In this document: positions 1 to 7,937 of the stretch, piece by piece
Layout: each line of letters begins with the position of its first letter
Numbering within the stretch: position 1 is the first letter of the stretch
Origin: Solibacter sp039934035
Lineage (GTDB): Bacteria; Acidobacteriota; Terriglobia; Bryobacterales; Bryobacteraceae
Length of the DNA stretch: 64,000 nt
Direction: 5' to 3'
NCBI GenBank assembly: GCA_039934035.1
Contig: JBDTMZ010000096.1
Coordinates: 62,001-126,000 of the forward strand
The notes under the pieces: generated by a model
Seen by the model: the letters and a program-made list of their open reading frames with translations, nothing else
Database searches by the model: none
Told to the model about the DNA's origin: nothing
Made by a program: the position numbers and the translations under genes

Positions 1-1395
1 TTCGGTGTTCCCGCGCTGCCCCCGGCCACGACCGGTGCACGCGTATACCGCATCACCAACGTTCGCGTGAACGCTCAGCCGCTGGCTGGCGGTTCCGCTT
101 CGGGCGCGTCGCCGGTACAGGCTTCGATCTCGATCAGCGGCGCCACTTCGCTGTCGATTCAGAATTCCGCCCCGAACGTTGGCTACGTGAGCAATGGTCT
201 CACCGCCAGCGCAACCGGCGGTAATCGCAACCAGTGCGAGTCCGCGGACAAGGTCGCCCTCAGCACGCTGACGTTCCAGGAGAACTTCGGTACTGCGTTC
301 AAGACCCGTGTTGCAGCGGCCAGCAATACCGCCTATGCCGGACAGATCAACACCCCGGCGCAGAACGTGCCCGGCGCGATCTACAACTCGGAATCCAACT
401 TCGTGTTCCCGATCAACTCGTCCCAGATGGCTGGACTTGCTGATTTCGGCACGCGACTGAAGGCAACCTTTAACAACATCCCCGCTGGCGTAAAGGTCTT
501 CGTGTCCACCGCCAACGTCATCAACACGGGCACCCCAGCTACGGCTCCGAGCCCGATTGGCGGCAGCACGGGCAATGCGAACGTTGCGACCGGTTACGTT
601 GGCTACGCACAGTTGGTCTCCAGTGAGACTGTCTCCGGCGGAAACGCTGGTGGCGGATTCTTCCCGGCCGTAACCGCGACCGACAACGCCGGCGCGGTCC
701 AGATCGCTGAAGTATCCATCAGCAACGGAACGGGCAGCGCTGTTTGGGAAGTGATCAACACCAACCCGAATACGAATGAAAACTTCAAGTTCGGCGTTTA
801 CCTCACGTACTCCGCCAACACGGCGCAGAACTCCCCGCTCCCGGGTGTCTCCACTGTGAACCTGAGCTTCGCTCCGACCGCGACCTCCGGCGCTGCTTCC
901 AGCTCGCTGCCGATTCCGCGTTTCGCTGGCGACTCCCAGGCTGCCCGCACCCTCCTGACCGTCAACATCTGCCGTACGATTCTGTTGTATCCGTACATCA
1001 CCAACCAGGCTGGTTTCGACACCGGTCTGACGATTGCGAATACCTCTCAGGATCCGTTCACGACGGGTACCAATGCGACCGGCGCTCAGGCCGGTAGCTG
1101 CAAGCTGACCTACTACGGTGGGACCACTGCAGCTCCGACGACGCCTCCGGGCCCGAGCGACACTGGCAACATTGCCGCCGGCACCGTGTGGGTCAACACT
1201 CTGCAGGCCATCGCCCCGAACTTCCAGGGCTACATGTTCGCAGTGTGCAACTTCCAGTGGGCTCATGGCTTTGCGTTCATCAGCGATGTCGGTGCGCGCA
1301 ACCTGGCTATGGGTTACCTGGCGGTCGTCCTGAACGACACCAGCGGTCGCCGTAGCAACACCAACACGACCACGTCCGAAAACGGCGGTCACTAA
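1..1395 (+). CDS. Secreted hypothetical protein, 5'-truncated by the window edge
   Basis: The reading frame is open from base 1, so the true start lies upstream; the GTG at 67 is only an internal valine codon. 464 residues are visible, ending in TAA. The composition is rich in Ala, Gly, Thr, Ser and Asn with very few charged residues, typical of exported cell-surface proteins of Solibacter-like acidobacteria. The last 150 residues contain two cysteines in a segment resembling a C-terminal module I associate with acidobacterial secreted proteins (motifs TNQAGFDTG and CNFQWAHGFAFISD). The function is unknown. A strong terminator follows directly, so this gene ends its transcript. Confidence 0.75.
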   Translation, partial: FGVPALPPATTGARVYRITNVRVNAQPLAGGSASGASPVQASISISGATSLSIQNSAPNVGYVSNGLTASATGGNRNQCESADKVALSTLTFQENFGTAFKTRVAAASNTAYAGQINTPAQNVPGAIYNSESNFVFPINSSQMAGLADFGTRLKATFNNIPAGVKVFVSTANVINTGTPATAPSPIGGSTGNANVATGYVGYAQLVSSETVSGGNAGGGFFPAVTATDNAGAVQIAEVSISNGTGSAVWEVINTNPNTNENFKFGVYLTYSANTAQNSPLPGVSTVNLSFAPTATSGAASSSLPIPRFAGDSQAARTLLTVNICRTILLYPYITNQAGFDTGLTIANTSQDPFTTGTNATGAQAGSCKLTYYGGTTAAPTTPPGPSDTGNIAAGTVWVNTLQAIAPNFQGYMFAVCNFQWAHGFAFISDVGARNLAMGYLAVVLNDTSGRRSNTNTTTSENGGH

Positions 1396-1420
1396 GAACA
1401 AGCAGTAGCAGTCACACTCA

Positions 1421-1451
1421 AAGGGGGAGCTTCGGCTCCCCCTTTTTTTTT
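1421..1451 (+). terminator. Rho-independent terminator
   Basis: A perfect 8-bp GC-rich stem (GGGGGAGC at 1423-1430 and GCTCCCCC at 1435-1442) closes a TTCG tetraloop and is followed by nine T residues. It lies 26 bases after the stop of the truncated secreted gene. Confidence 0.95.
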
Positions 1452-1479
1452 GCGTCAACGAAACGGATGGTGCTAAACT
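1450..1479 (+). promoter_or_regulatory. Candidate sigma-70 promoter for the Ig-like surface protein
   Basis: TTGCGT (1450-1455) and TAAACT (1474-1479) are separated by 18 bp, and a TGC at 1471-1473 gives an extended -10. The pair lies just downstream of the preceding terminator and about 60 bases before the start codon. It is a sequence match only. Confidence 0.4.
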
Positions 1480-1539
1480 TGGATTTCCCCGCGTCCATCC
1501 GAATTCCAACCATGTTCCTACGCGAACGAGGAGGTAGTC

Positions 1540-3732
1540 TTGGACAGACTAAAAACAACGGTATTTTCTGCATTTGTACTGGCATTTCTTTTAGCGCCCG
1601 CCGCGTCCGCGCAGGCCACAGCGGCTAAGTTAGAGATCGTCTCCGGCAACGGCCAGATGATCTGCCCGAACTGCTCGTTTAAGAAGTTCACCTACTTTTT
1701 TCCGATGGTCGTCAAGGTGACGGACATCAGCGGGAATCCGATTGCCGGGAAGACGGTCAACTGGTCGCTGCAGAGTACGATCGGCATCGTGCCTGTTTTC
1801 GATACATCGACCGTAACCAATAGCTCCGGCATCGCCATCGCGCAGTTGTTCCAGGCGAACGGCGCGGTTGGTTCGCCCCAGTTGCCGTTCCTGCAAAGCG
1901 TAATCAGCGCAAACGTCGATGGCCTGGGTATCAACTTCACCGAAACGCAGGCGCTGGCCGACAATTTCTCGCAGCAAATTGTTTTCACCCGCCTCGACGC
2001 TCCGACGGGCGGCGCGGTCCTCACCGGACCCGCGGGCAGCAAGGGCACCGAACCTATACGCGTCCACGTGGATGGCCGAGGTGTACCGGTGCCGAATGTG
2101 TCGATTCGCATTTTGAACGAGGATCCCAAGACGCTGCCCGGGGCCAGCTGCGCGACCGCTCCCGGAGCCGACCCGGGCAGTGTGCTAACGGACCAGAACG
2201 GCGATGGCGTCTGCTACCCGGTTTTCGGACCGATCGCAGGCAAGGGCCCGGTCAGCGTGCTGGTGGGCGGTTTGGATCCGGCGCAATTCGACCAATCCAT
2301 GAGTCCCCAGCCACTCGCCGAGCCTCTCGCGTTTTTCCAGTACAACGGGATTCAGGTTAATGCCACGGCGGTCACGCCGGGCCGCGTTTCGATCGTCAAC
2401 GGCAATAACCAGAATCTCAACCCCGGACAGTCCTCGCAAGCTCTCGTCGTGAAGGTCACCGACGCGTCCGGCGCGGTGCCGATCGCGAACACTTCCGTGC
2501 AGTGGACCGTGACACCCATAGGCGCGGCGACGCTGAGCAGCTCATTGACGAATACCGATACTTCGGGCCAGGCGCAGACCACAGTGATCCTCTCGCCGAC
2601 CGCGGTGGGCCAAGTCACGGTGAAGGCGGCCCTTACCGGCGCCAACAGCGCGATCTCCAACACCTTCACAGTTCTGACGATTGTTCAGATTTCCTCCGTG
2701 ACGAAAGTTTCCGGCGACGTGCAGACCGCGCCGGCCGGGCAACTCTTCCCAAATCCCTTGGTAGTGCAGGTGATGGGAACGAATGGGTCTCCGGTGGTCA
2801 ACCAGCCGGTGACATTCACTGTGACTGGCGGCAGCGCGACGCTCTCTGGCTCTACCTCCAATACCGATGGCAATGGCCGCGCACAGGTCACGGTGAAGGC
2901 CGTTACCCCCGGCGCGGTCACGGTTGCCGCCACGGTCGGAAGCATCACCCAGACTTTCTCGCTGACCGTGATTCCTCCGGGTCCGGCGCTCACTTCGAAT
3001 AGCTTCTATACGGTGGGCGGCTTCTCGAAGATTGGCGCTCTGGCTCCCTGCAGCCTGGTCACGGTGATTGCAGCCGGCCTGGCGCCCAATCTTCAGGGTC
3101 TCGTGCTCAATACCAACTCTTTCGGACCCTGGTCCGGCACGGTAGCCGGGGACACGGTCACGGTGAACAACTTGGGCTCCCCGATCTTCTCCGTGGGCCA
3201 GGCGAACGGTTCCGAACAGATTACCTTCCAGGTGCCCTGCGACGTGGCGCCGGCGAGCAGCGTGCCGGTGACGATCAGCGTGGGCGGCGGCGCTGCAACG
3301 GTGAACATGCCGGTGCAGTTGGCCAATCCGGGCATTCTGGAAACGCTGATGTCGGATAACTCGCGGCGCGCTGTGGTGGTACGGCCTGACGGTTCCTGGG
3401 TCAGCTTGCAGAACCCGGCCCGGCGCGGTGAAGTGGTTCGCGTGTTTGTGACCGGCCTGGGCGCGGCCATCCCTGCGGTGGGCAGCGGTTCGCTCCCGGT
3501 TCCGGGTTCGGATTCGCTGATCTCGGGGCAGGTAATCGTCGGTGTGAATAACGCCGGGGCCCGGGTGGTGACTTCGCGGCTGGCTCCGAACTTGATCGGT
3601 GTGGCCGAAGTCGCCTTCCAGGTGCCGAATGATGCGCCCACGAATAACGACGTAGTACTCAGTGTCGCGGTCAACGCGGTCACCGATAGTCAAACGCGTT
3701 TCAGCAACGGTAGCAAACTTCCCATTCAGTAG
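1540..3732 (+). CDS. Exported Ig-like repeat protein with C-terminal TIGR03437 domain
   Basis: This 730-residue exported protein begins with TTG at 1540, supported by a strong GAGGAGG ribosome-binding site at 1528-1534, five bases upstream. Residues 1-25 form a typical signal peptide ending ASAQA. The body holds several bacterial Ig-like (Big_1/invasin-type) modules, seen from repeated motifs such as NTDTSGQAQTTV and NTDGNGRAQVTV in the middle third. The last 230 residues match the TIGR03437 C-terminal domain known from Solibacter proteins, including RRAVVVRPDGSW and VFVTGLG. Big_1 modules suggest adhesion or surface display, but no substrate can be inferred. It sits alone between two terminators. 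Confidence 0.85.
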   Translation: MDRLKTTVFSAFVLAFLLAPAASAQATAAKLEIVSGNGQMICPNCSFKKFTYFFPMVVKVTDISGNPIAGKTVNWSLQSTIGIVPVFDTSTVTNSSGIAIAQLFQANGAVGSPQLPFLQSVISANVDGLGINFTETQALADNFSQQIVFTRLDAPTGGAVLTGPAGSKGTEPIRVHVDGRGVPVPNVSIRILNEDPKTLPGASCATAPGADPGSVLTDQNGDGVCYPVFGPIAGKGPVSVLVGGLDPAQFDQSMSPQPLAEPLAFFQYNGIQVNATAVTPGRVSIVNGNNQNLNPGQSSQALVVKVTDASGAVPIANTSVQWTVTPIGAATLSSSLTNTDTSGQAQTTVILSPTAVGQVTVKAALTGANSAISNTFTVLTIVQISSVTKVSGDVQTAPAGQLFPNPLVVQVMGTNGSPVVNQPVTFTVTGGSATLSGSTSNTDGNGRAQVTVKAVTPGAVTVAATVGSITQTFSLTVIPPGPALTSNSFYTVGGFSKIGALAPCSLVTVIAAGLAPNLQGLVLNTNSFGPWSGTVAGDTVTVNNLGSPIFSVGQANGSEQITFQVPCDVAPASSVPVTISVGGGAATVNMPVQLANPGILETLMSDNSRRAVVVRPDGSWVSLQNPARRGEVVRVFVTGLGAAIPAVGSGSLPVPGSDSLISGQVIVGVNNAGARVVTSRLAPNLIGVAEVAFQVPNDAPTNNDVVLSVAVNAVTDSQTRFSNGSKLPIQ

Positions 3733-3743
3733 TACGATTGAAG

Positions 3744-3770
3744 GGGGCGGATTTCGGTCCGCCCCACTTT
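3744..3770 (+). terminator. Rho-independent terminator
   Basis: GGGGCGGA (3744-3751) and TCCGCCCC (3758-3765) form a perfect 8-bp stem with a 6-base loop, followed by a short interrupted T tract. It lies 12 bases after the surface-protein stop. The weak T tract makes it less certain than the terminator at 1421. Confidence 0.75.
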
Positions 3771-3916
3771 CTGCCTCGCCCCAACCCCACCTCATTTACA
3801 ATCCATTCGCCTTTGATTCGCTTCGGATCAATAGGTAGTATGTTCCCCAATCCGTGTACCTCTGGTTGTGTGCCGCCTAACTCCTTTTGGTATCAGCGAC
3901 ATCTGCAAAAAACTGC

Positions 3917-3968
3917 TTGCAATACAACAAGCCGCACTATACTATGGGTTGTGGATAGAAACGGGATA
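3917..3968 (+). promoter_or_regulatory. Candidate promoter and MraZ-box-like repeat upstream of the dcw cluster
   Basis: TTGCAA (3917-3922) and TATACT (3938-3943) lie 15 bp apart, slightly short for a sigma-70 promoter. Just downstream GTGGATA (3951-3957) and CGGGATA (3962-3968) form an 11-bp-phased direct repeat. MraZ proteins bind phased GTGG-type repeats in front of their own operon, so this could be an autoregulatory operator. The match is loose, and the rest of the 251-base spacer shows nothing recognisable beyond the terminator. Confidence 0.35.
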
Positions 3969-3983
3969 CTTTAGGGTTCAAAA

Positions 3984-4469
3984 GTGGTAGATCCTGAGCT
4001 TCAATTGCCCGAAATCGAGCCTCCCGAGGGGCGGTATTCTTCGAAGATGGACGATCGTGGGAGGGTGAAGCTTCCCGTAACCTTCCAGCGGTACCTGGAA
4101 AAGTTCGCAGACAAGCGATTGTTTGTCACCAGCCTGGACCGTCGCATAGCGGTAGTGTACCCGATCGTCCTCTGGAAACAAACCAAGAAGTTTATAGAGA
4201 GCTATTCCGCCGATCCGCGAGCGGCCAAGAATCTGGCATTCACCGCGGCGGACCTGGGGGAGGAAACAGAGATGGATTCGCAGGCGCGGGTGCTCTTCAG
4301 CGTGGATTTGCGCCGCGAATTGAACATGGAATTGCAGCCGGTGCACCTGTATGCCTTTCGAGGGCACATCAACGTGTTCACCCAGGCTGTGTACGAGGAA
4401 GACAAGCGCGCGGCAACGGTCGATCCGGTGGCGGACCTGATCAAGCTGGAACAAGCGGGAATGATGTGA
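3984..4469 (+). CDS. mraZ: Transcriptional regulator MraZ
   Basis: This 161-residue protein has two AbrB-like SpoVT domains, the MraZ arrangement: the first contains KMDDRGRVKLPVTFQ (residues 21-35) and the second follows near residue 80 with SQARVLFSVDLRRELN. MraZ is a DNA-binding oligomer that controls transcription of the dcw cluster. The GTG start lacks a good ribosome-binding site but is placed correctly relative to the family N-terminus, although about 15 residues precede the first domain. It opens the cluster, 6 bp before rsmH. Confidence 0.93.
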   Translation: MVDPELQLPEIEPPEGRYSSKMDDRGRVKLPVTFQRYLEKFADKRLFVTSLDRRIAVVYPIVLWKQTKKFIESYSADPRAAKNLAFTAADLGEETEMDSQARVLFSVDLRRELNMELQPVHLYAFRGHINVFTQAVYEEDKRAATVDPVADLIKLEQAGMM

Positions 4470-4475
4470 TGCCGT

Positions 4476-5336
4476 ATGCACGTTTCGGTAATGCCGGTAG
4501 AGTCCATGGAACTGCTGTCGGTGCGTTCCGACGGCGTGTATCTAGATGCAACCACAGGACTTGGCGGCCATACAGGCCTGATTGCCCGGCAGTTGACCAG
4601 CGGCGCGGTGATCGCCAACGATCACGATTTGAAGTCTTTGGAAATGGCGCGTACGAACACCGCGGCGTGGGCCGACCGGATCTGTTTTCACTACGGCGAT
4701 TTCGGCTCCCTGGCGGACGCGGTGGAGCAGGCGGGATTTCAGAAGGTGGACGGGCTGCTGGCCGACCTGGGTGTCAGCCGGTATCAGCTTACGGCGCCTG
4801 AAAGAGGGTTTTCGTTCATGTCAGACGGCCCGCTCGATATGCGGATGGACCAGTCCATTCGTACGACGGCGGCCGATCTGGTCAATCAAACCGACGAAAA
4901 GACACTCGCCGATCTGATTTTTCAGTTGGGCGAGGAAAGGAGGGCGCGGAAGATAGCCAGAGCAATCGTCCGAGCACGGCCCTTACGGAGCACACTGCAT
5001 CTGGCCGATGTAGTGGAGCGGGCCGTGCCTAGGACGGGCCGTTTGCACCCCGCCACGAAGACCTTCATGGCGCTGCGAATGGCGGTCAATGACGAACCCG
5101 GGGAATTGGACCGGTTACTCGCAATTGGTCCCGACTTGTTACAGAGCGGTGGGCGGATGGTCGTAATCAGCTTTATGTCGAGCGACGACCGTGCGGTGAA
5201 GGAGAAATTTAAAGCCTTGAGCTATACGGGGCAATACACCCTCCTCACCAAGCACCCGCTGCAACCGACAGACGAAGAGAGCGCAGCAAACGCGGCATCG
5301 CGCAGCGCGAAACTGAGGGCGCTGCAACGGAATTAA
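4476..5336 (+). CDS. rsmH: 16S rRNA (cytosine1402-N4)-methyltransferase RsmH
   Basis: RsmH (MraW) N4-methylates C1402 in the decoding centre of 16S rRNA using S-adenosylmethionine. At 286 residues it is slightly shorter than the usual 300-315. The N-terminal HVSVMPVESMELL and the SAM loop DATTGLGGHTGL (residues 24-35) are characteristic, as is ADLGVSRYQL followed by ERGFSFMSDGPLDMRMD. The family insert domain and the C-terminal FMALRMAVNDE segment are present. It lies second in the dcw cluster, as in most bacteria. Confidence 0.96.
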   Translation: MHVSVMPVESMELLSVRSDGVYLDATTGLGGHTGLIARQLTSGAVIANDHDLKSLEMARTNTAAWADRICFHYGDFGSLADAVEQAGFQKVDGLLADLGVSRYQLTAPERGFSFMSDGPLDMRMDQSIRTTAADLVNQTDEKTLADLIFQLGEERRARKIARAIVRARPLRSTLHLADVVERAVPRTGRLHPATKTFMALRMAVNDEPGELDRLLAIGPDLLQSGGRMVVISFMSSDDRAVKEKFKALSYTGQYTLLTKHPLQPTDEESAANAASRSAKLRALQRN

Positions 5337-5362
5337 GCCCCTTGTGGGCCGGAGGCAAACAC

Positions 5363-5848
5363 ATGGCGACGCTACCCGCCTTATTCAGGAAGAACGAAAC
5401 CCCGGCGGTCGCTCCGCAGGGCACCGACCCGGCGCGCAGAATGCGCGCTGTACGGGATCCCTATCAACTGCGTGCCTTGCCGCACGAAATGCTGTTTCTC
5501 TACCACAAGCGGATTGACAACTCACGCCTGGTGCGCGAAGCCGATCCGAAGTCGCGTGGAGCCTGCTGGAGCGCCATTGGCGCGGCCTGTGTGCTGGCCG
5601 TGCTGTTGACCAGCGCGTTTGCCCCTTCGGCTGCGACGACGATTGCAGGCTACAAACTGGAAGCGTTGAAAATCGAAGAGCGCCGCCTGACGGAAGAGCG
5701 TCGCACGCTGGAGTTGCAGGAAGCCGAACTGCTCAGCCCGGCGCGGCTGGACCAACTGGCGCGTGAGAACAATCTGGTAGCGCCGGCTCCAGGACAGGTG
5801 TCGCACCTTGAAGGCAAGCCTCAGGGCGCGGTGGCAATGGCCAAGTAA
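5363..5848 (+). CDS. ftsL: FtsL-like cell division protein
   Basis: This 161-residue bitopic membrane protein has an N-terminal cytoplasmic region, one transmembrane helix at about residues 69-88, a charged coiled coil at about 98-123, and the motif RLDQLARENNLVAPAPGQV. That layout and the position between rsmH and ftsI identify it as FtsL, which bridges FtsB/FtsQ and the septal synthase FtsW-FtsI. The ATG at 5363 is preferred over a TTG at 5342 because a GGAGG at 5351-5355 lies 7 bases before it. The cytoplasmic tail is long for FtsL. FtsL sequences diverge widely, so the call relies partly on context. Confidence 0.8.
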   Translation: MATLPALFRKNETPAVAPQGTDPARRMRAVRDPYQLRALPHEMLFLYHKRIDNSRLVREADPKSRGACWSAIGAACVLAVLLTSAFAPSAATTIAGYKLEALKIEERRLTEERRTLELQEAELLSPARLDQLARENNLVAPAPGQVSHLEGKPQGAVAMAK

Positions 5849-5857
5849 GGAATGGAG

Positions 5858-5874
5858 ACGTGAGTTCCTCACGT
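5858..5874 (+). other. Perfect hairpin between ftsL and ftsI
   Basis: ACGTGAG (5858-5864) and CTCACGT (5868-5874) form a 7-bp stem with a 3-base loop, ending 8 bases before the ftsI start codon. No ribosome-binding site is visible between the hairpin and that ATG; the nearest purine run (GGAG, 5854-5857) sits immediately before the left arm. Folding would bring that run close to the start. Confidence 0.5.
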
Positions 5875-5882
5875 TGTAGACC

Positions 5883-7937
5883 ATGGTCGAGCGCCGTCTT
5901 ACAGTCCTCGCCGTCATCGTCCTCATCTGGGGCGGGGCGATCCTCAAAAACCTGATCAAGCTGCAGATCGTGCAGCACGACGTCTACGCCAAGCGGGCGC
6001 GTTCCATCCAGGAAGCGGTGGTGGAAATCCCTGCGCCGCGCGGCTCCATCTACGATCGCGAAGGCCGGCCTTTGGCGATGAGCCTGGCCTCGCGCGACGT
6101 CGTAATTAATCCACTCAAAGTCGATGTCGGTGTCGCGAGCGACCTGTTGGGACAACTGCTGCATCTCGACCGTTCGGAGCTGTTCCTGAAGATCCAGCAG
6201 GCAAAAGACGGCAAGAGGGGCTACCTGATCGTCAAGAAGGAACTTTCGCAGGACGAGTACGAGAACCTGCTGCACCTGAAGACGCGCGGCGTGGAGTGGT
6301 TCACCCTGGAGCACAAGAGCCAGCGGCACTACCCCAACGGCACGCTGGCGGCGCACGTCCTGGGCTCGGTAGATTTCGAAGAGAAGGGCAACGCCGGCAT
6401 CGAGAAGGGCCTGGAAAAAGAACTGCGCGGCGTTCCGGGGCACATACGGCTGCTGACCGATGTCCATCGCCGCGGCATCTCTCCGCAAACCACAATTCCG
6501 GCCAAGCCGGGAACGTCGCTGGTCCTGACGATTGACGAGCGCCTGCAATTCGTGGCGGAGCGCGAGATCGCGGCTGCCGTGCAATCGCACAATGCCGCCT
6601 CGGGAAGCGTGGTGGTGATGCGGCCCGACACCGGTGACATTCTCGCCCTGGCGAGCTACCCTACTTACGATCCCAACGTGCAAGTGGAGCGCGGGGACGA
6701 CCCGAAACCGCGCATGAACCACGCGTTCAGCGTGCCCTTCGAACCGGGCTCGGTATTCAAGGTCATCACTTACTCGGCAGGGTTCGAAAGCACCAGCCTG
6801 CGTCCCGAATCGCTCATCAATTGCAATGGCGGCATCCTCAGGCTGGGCATTCGCACGATTCACGATTCCCACGGCGGCACGGGCGTGGTCCCCGCGTCCT
6901 ACGCGTTCGCGCATTCCAGCAACATCGGCGCCATCCAGGTGGGATTCAAAGTGGGCCAGCCCACGATGTACGACTACATGAAGCGATTCGGCTTCGGGGC
7001 CAAGACGGGCCTGCCGCTGCCGGGCGAATCGCCGGGGAAAGTGTACAAGCTGGAAAAGTGGGGCAAGACATCGCTCGCCTCGGTCAGTATGGGCCAGGAA
7101 GTCAGCGTGACCACGGTGCAGTTGGCGCAAGCCGCATCGGTGGTGGCTAACGGCGGACTGCTGGTGAAGCCCCGCCTAGTGCTGAAGCGCGGCGACCGTA
7201 TGGAACCGCTGCCCGCGCCCGTCCGCATCATCAAGCCGGAGACGGCGATCACCATGCGCCAGATGATGGAAGGCGTGGTGCTGAACGGCACGGGCAGCCG
7301 TGCCCGCCTGGCCGGATATTCCGGCGGGGGCAAGACGGGCTCCGCGCAGATCTTCGATTACGCCACGAAGCATTACACGCACACCTACAACGGGTCTTAT
7401 TTGGGCTTCGCGCCGGTGACGAATCCGCAAGTGGTCGTGGTGGTCACGCTGAATGGCACGCACGGCGAATCGGGTTTCGGCGGCAGCTCGGCGGCGCCGG
7501 TGTTCAAAGTGGTGACGTCCGAGGCGCTGCGGGTGTTCGACGTTCCGAAAGATCTGCCGGAGATTCTGCCGCCGGCGCTGGTTGCGAAGAATGCGGTCGA
7601 TCTGAACGATCTGGCGAGTGCCGAACTGGACCGCCTGCCGGAGAATCTGCTGGAAGACGGCGTGGATGAAGATGCGGCGCCCTCACTGGCAGCCACGCTG
7701 ATCGCGTCCGGCGCGATGCAGGGTCCGCCGGTCGCGGTGGCGCCGGCTCCCGCGAAACCGCGGGGTCCGCGTGTGCCGAACTTCCGCGGCATGACGATGC
7801 GCGCGGTGCTGGCCGAAGCGGCCGCGAAAGGAATTGCGATTCTGCCGGCGGGAAATGGAATCGCGCGCGTGCAGTCGCCCCCCCCGGGTGCGCCGCTGCG
7901 CGAGGGGGAACGCATCCGCGTACAGTTCGTCCAATGA
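5883..7937 (+). CDS. ftsI: Septal peptidoglycan transpeptidase (class B PBP, FtsI/PBP3) with PASTA tail
   Basis: This 684-residue class B penicillin-binding protein cross-links septal peptidoglycan with FtsW. It has an N-terminal membrane anchor (about residues 6-24), the pedestal motif RGSIYDREGRPLA, and the three transpeptidase motifs: S290-V-F-K293 with the catalytic serine, S345-S-N347 and K484-T-G486. After the catalytic domain a Pro/Ala-rich linker leads to one C-terminal PASTA domain at about 620-684 (VPNFRGMTMRAVLAEA). A PASTA tail on the septal PBP is common in Gram-positives and some acidobacteria but absent from the E. coli enzyme. It overlaps murE by 4 bp. Confidence 0.95.
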   Translation: MVERRLTVLAVIVLIWGGAILKNLIKLQIVQHDVYAKRARSIQEAVVEIPAPRGSIYDREGRPLAMSLASRDVVINPLKVDVGVASDLLGQLLHLDRSELFLKIQQAKDGKRGYLIVKKELSQDEYENLLHLKTRGVEWFTLEHKSQRHYPNGTLAAHVLGSVDFEEKGNAGIEKGLEKELRGVPGHIRLLTDVHRRGISPQTTIPAKPGTSLVLTIDERLQFVAEREIAAAVQSHNAASGSVVVMRPDTGDILALASYPTYDPNVQVERGDDPKPRMNHAFSVPFEPGSVFKVITYSAGFESTSLRPESLINCNGGILRLGIRTIHDSHGGTGVVPASYAFAHSSNIGAIQVGFKVGQPTMYDYMKRFGFGAKTGLPLPGESPGKVYKLEKWGKTSLASVSMGQEVSVTTVQLAQAASVVANGGLLVKPRLVLKRGDRMEPLPAPVRIIKPETAITMRQMMEGVVLNGTGSRARLAGYSGGGKTGSAQIFDYATKHYTHTYNGSYLGFAPVTNPQVVVVVTLNGTHGESGFGGSSAAPVFKVVTSEALRVFDVPKDLPEILPPALVAKNAVDLNDLASAELDRLPENLLEDGVDEDAAPSLAATLIASGAMQGPPVAVAPAPAKPRGPRVPNFRGMTMRAVLAEAAAKGIAILPAGNGIARVQSPPPGAPLREGERIRVQFVQ

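Noticed and set aside
2542..3795. 417-codon bottom-strand frame opposite the Ig-like surface protein
   Set aside because: It reads through the terminator, has a low-complexity Arg/His composition and no family match.
3738..3974. 78-codon top-strand frame between the surface protein and mraZ
   Set aside because: It begins within the terminator hairpin, has no ribosome-binding site and no recognisable content.
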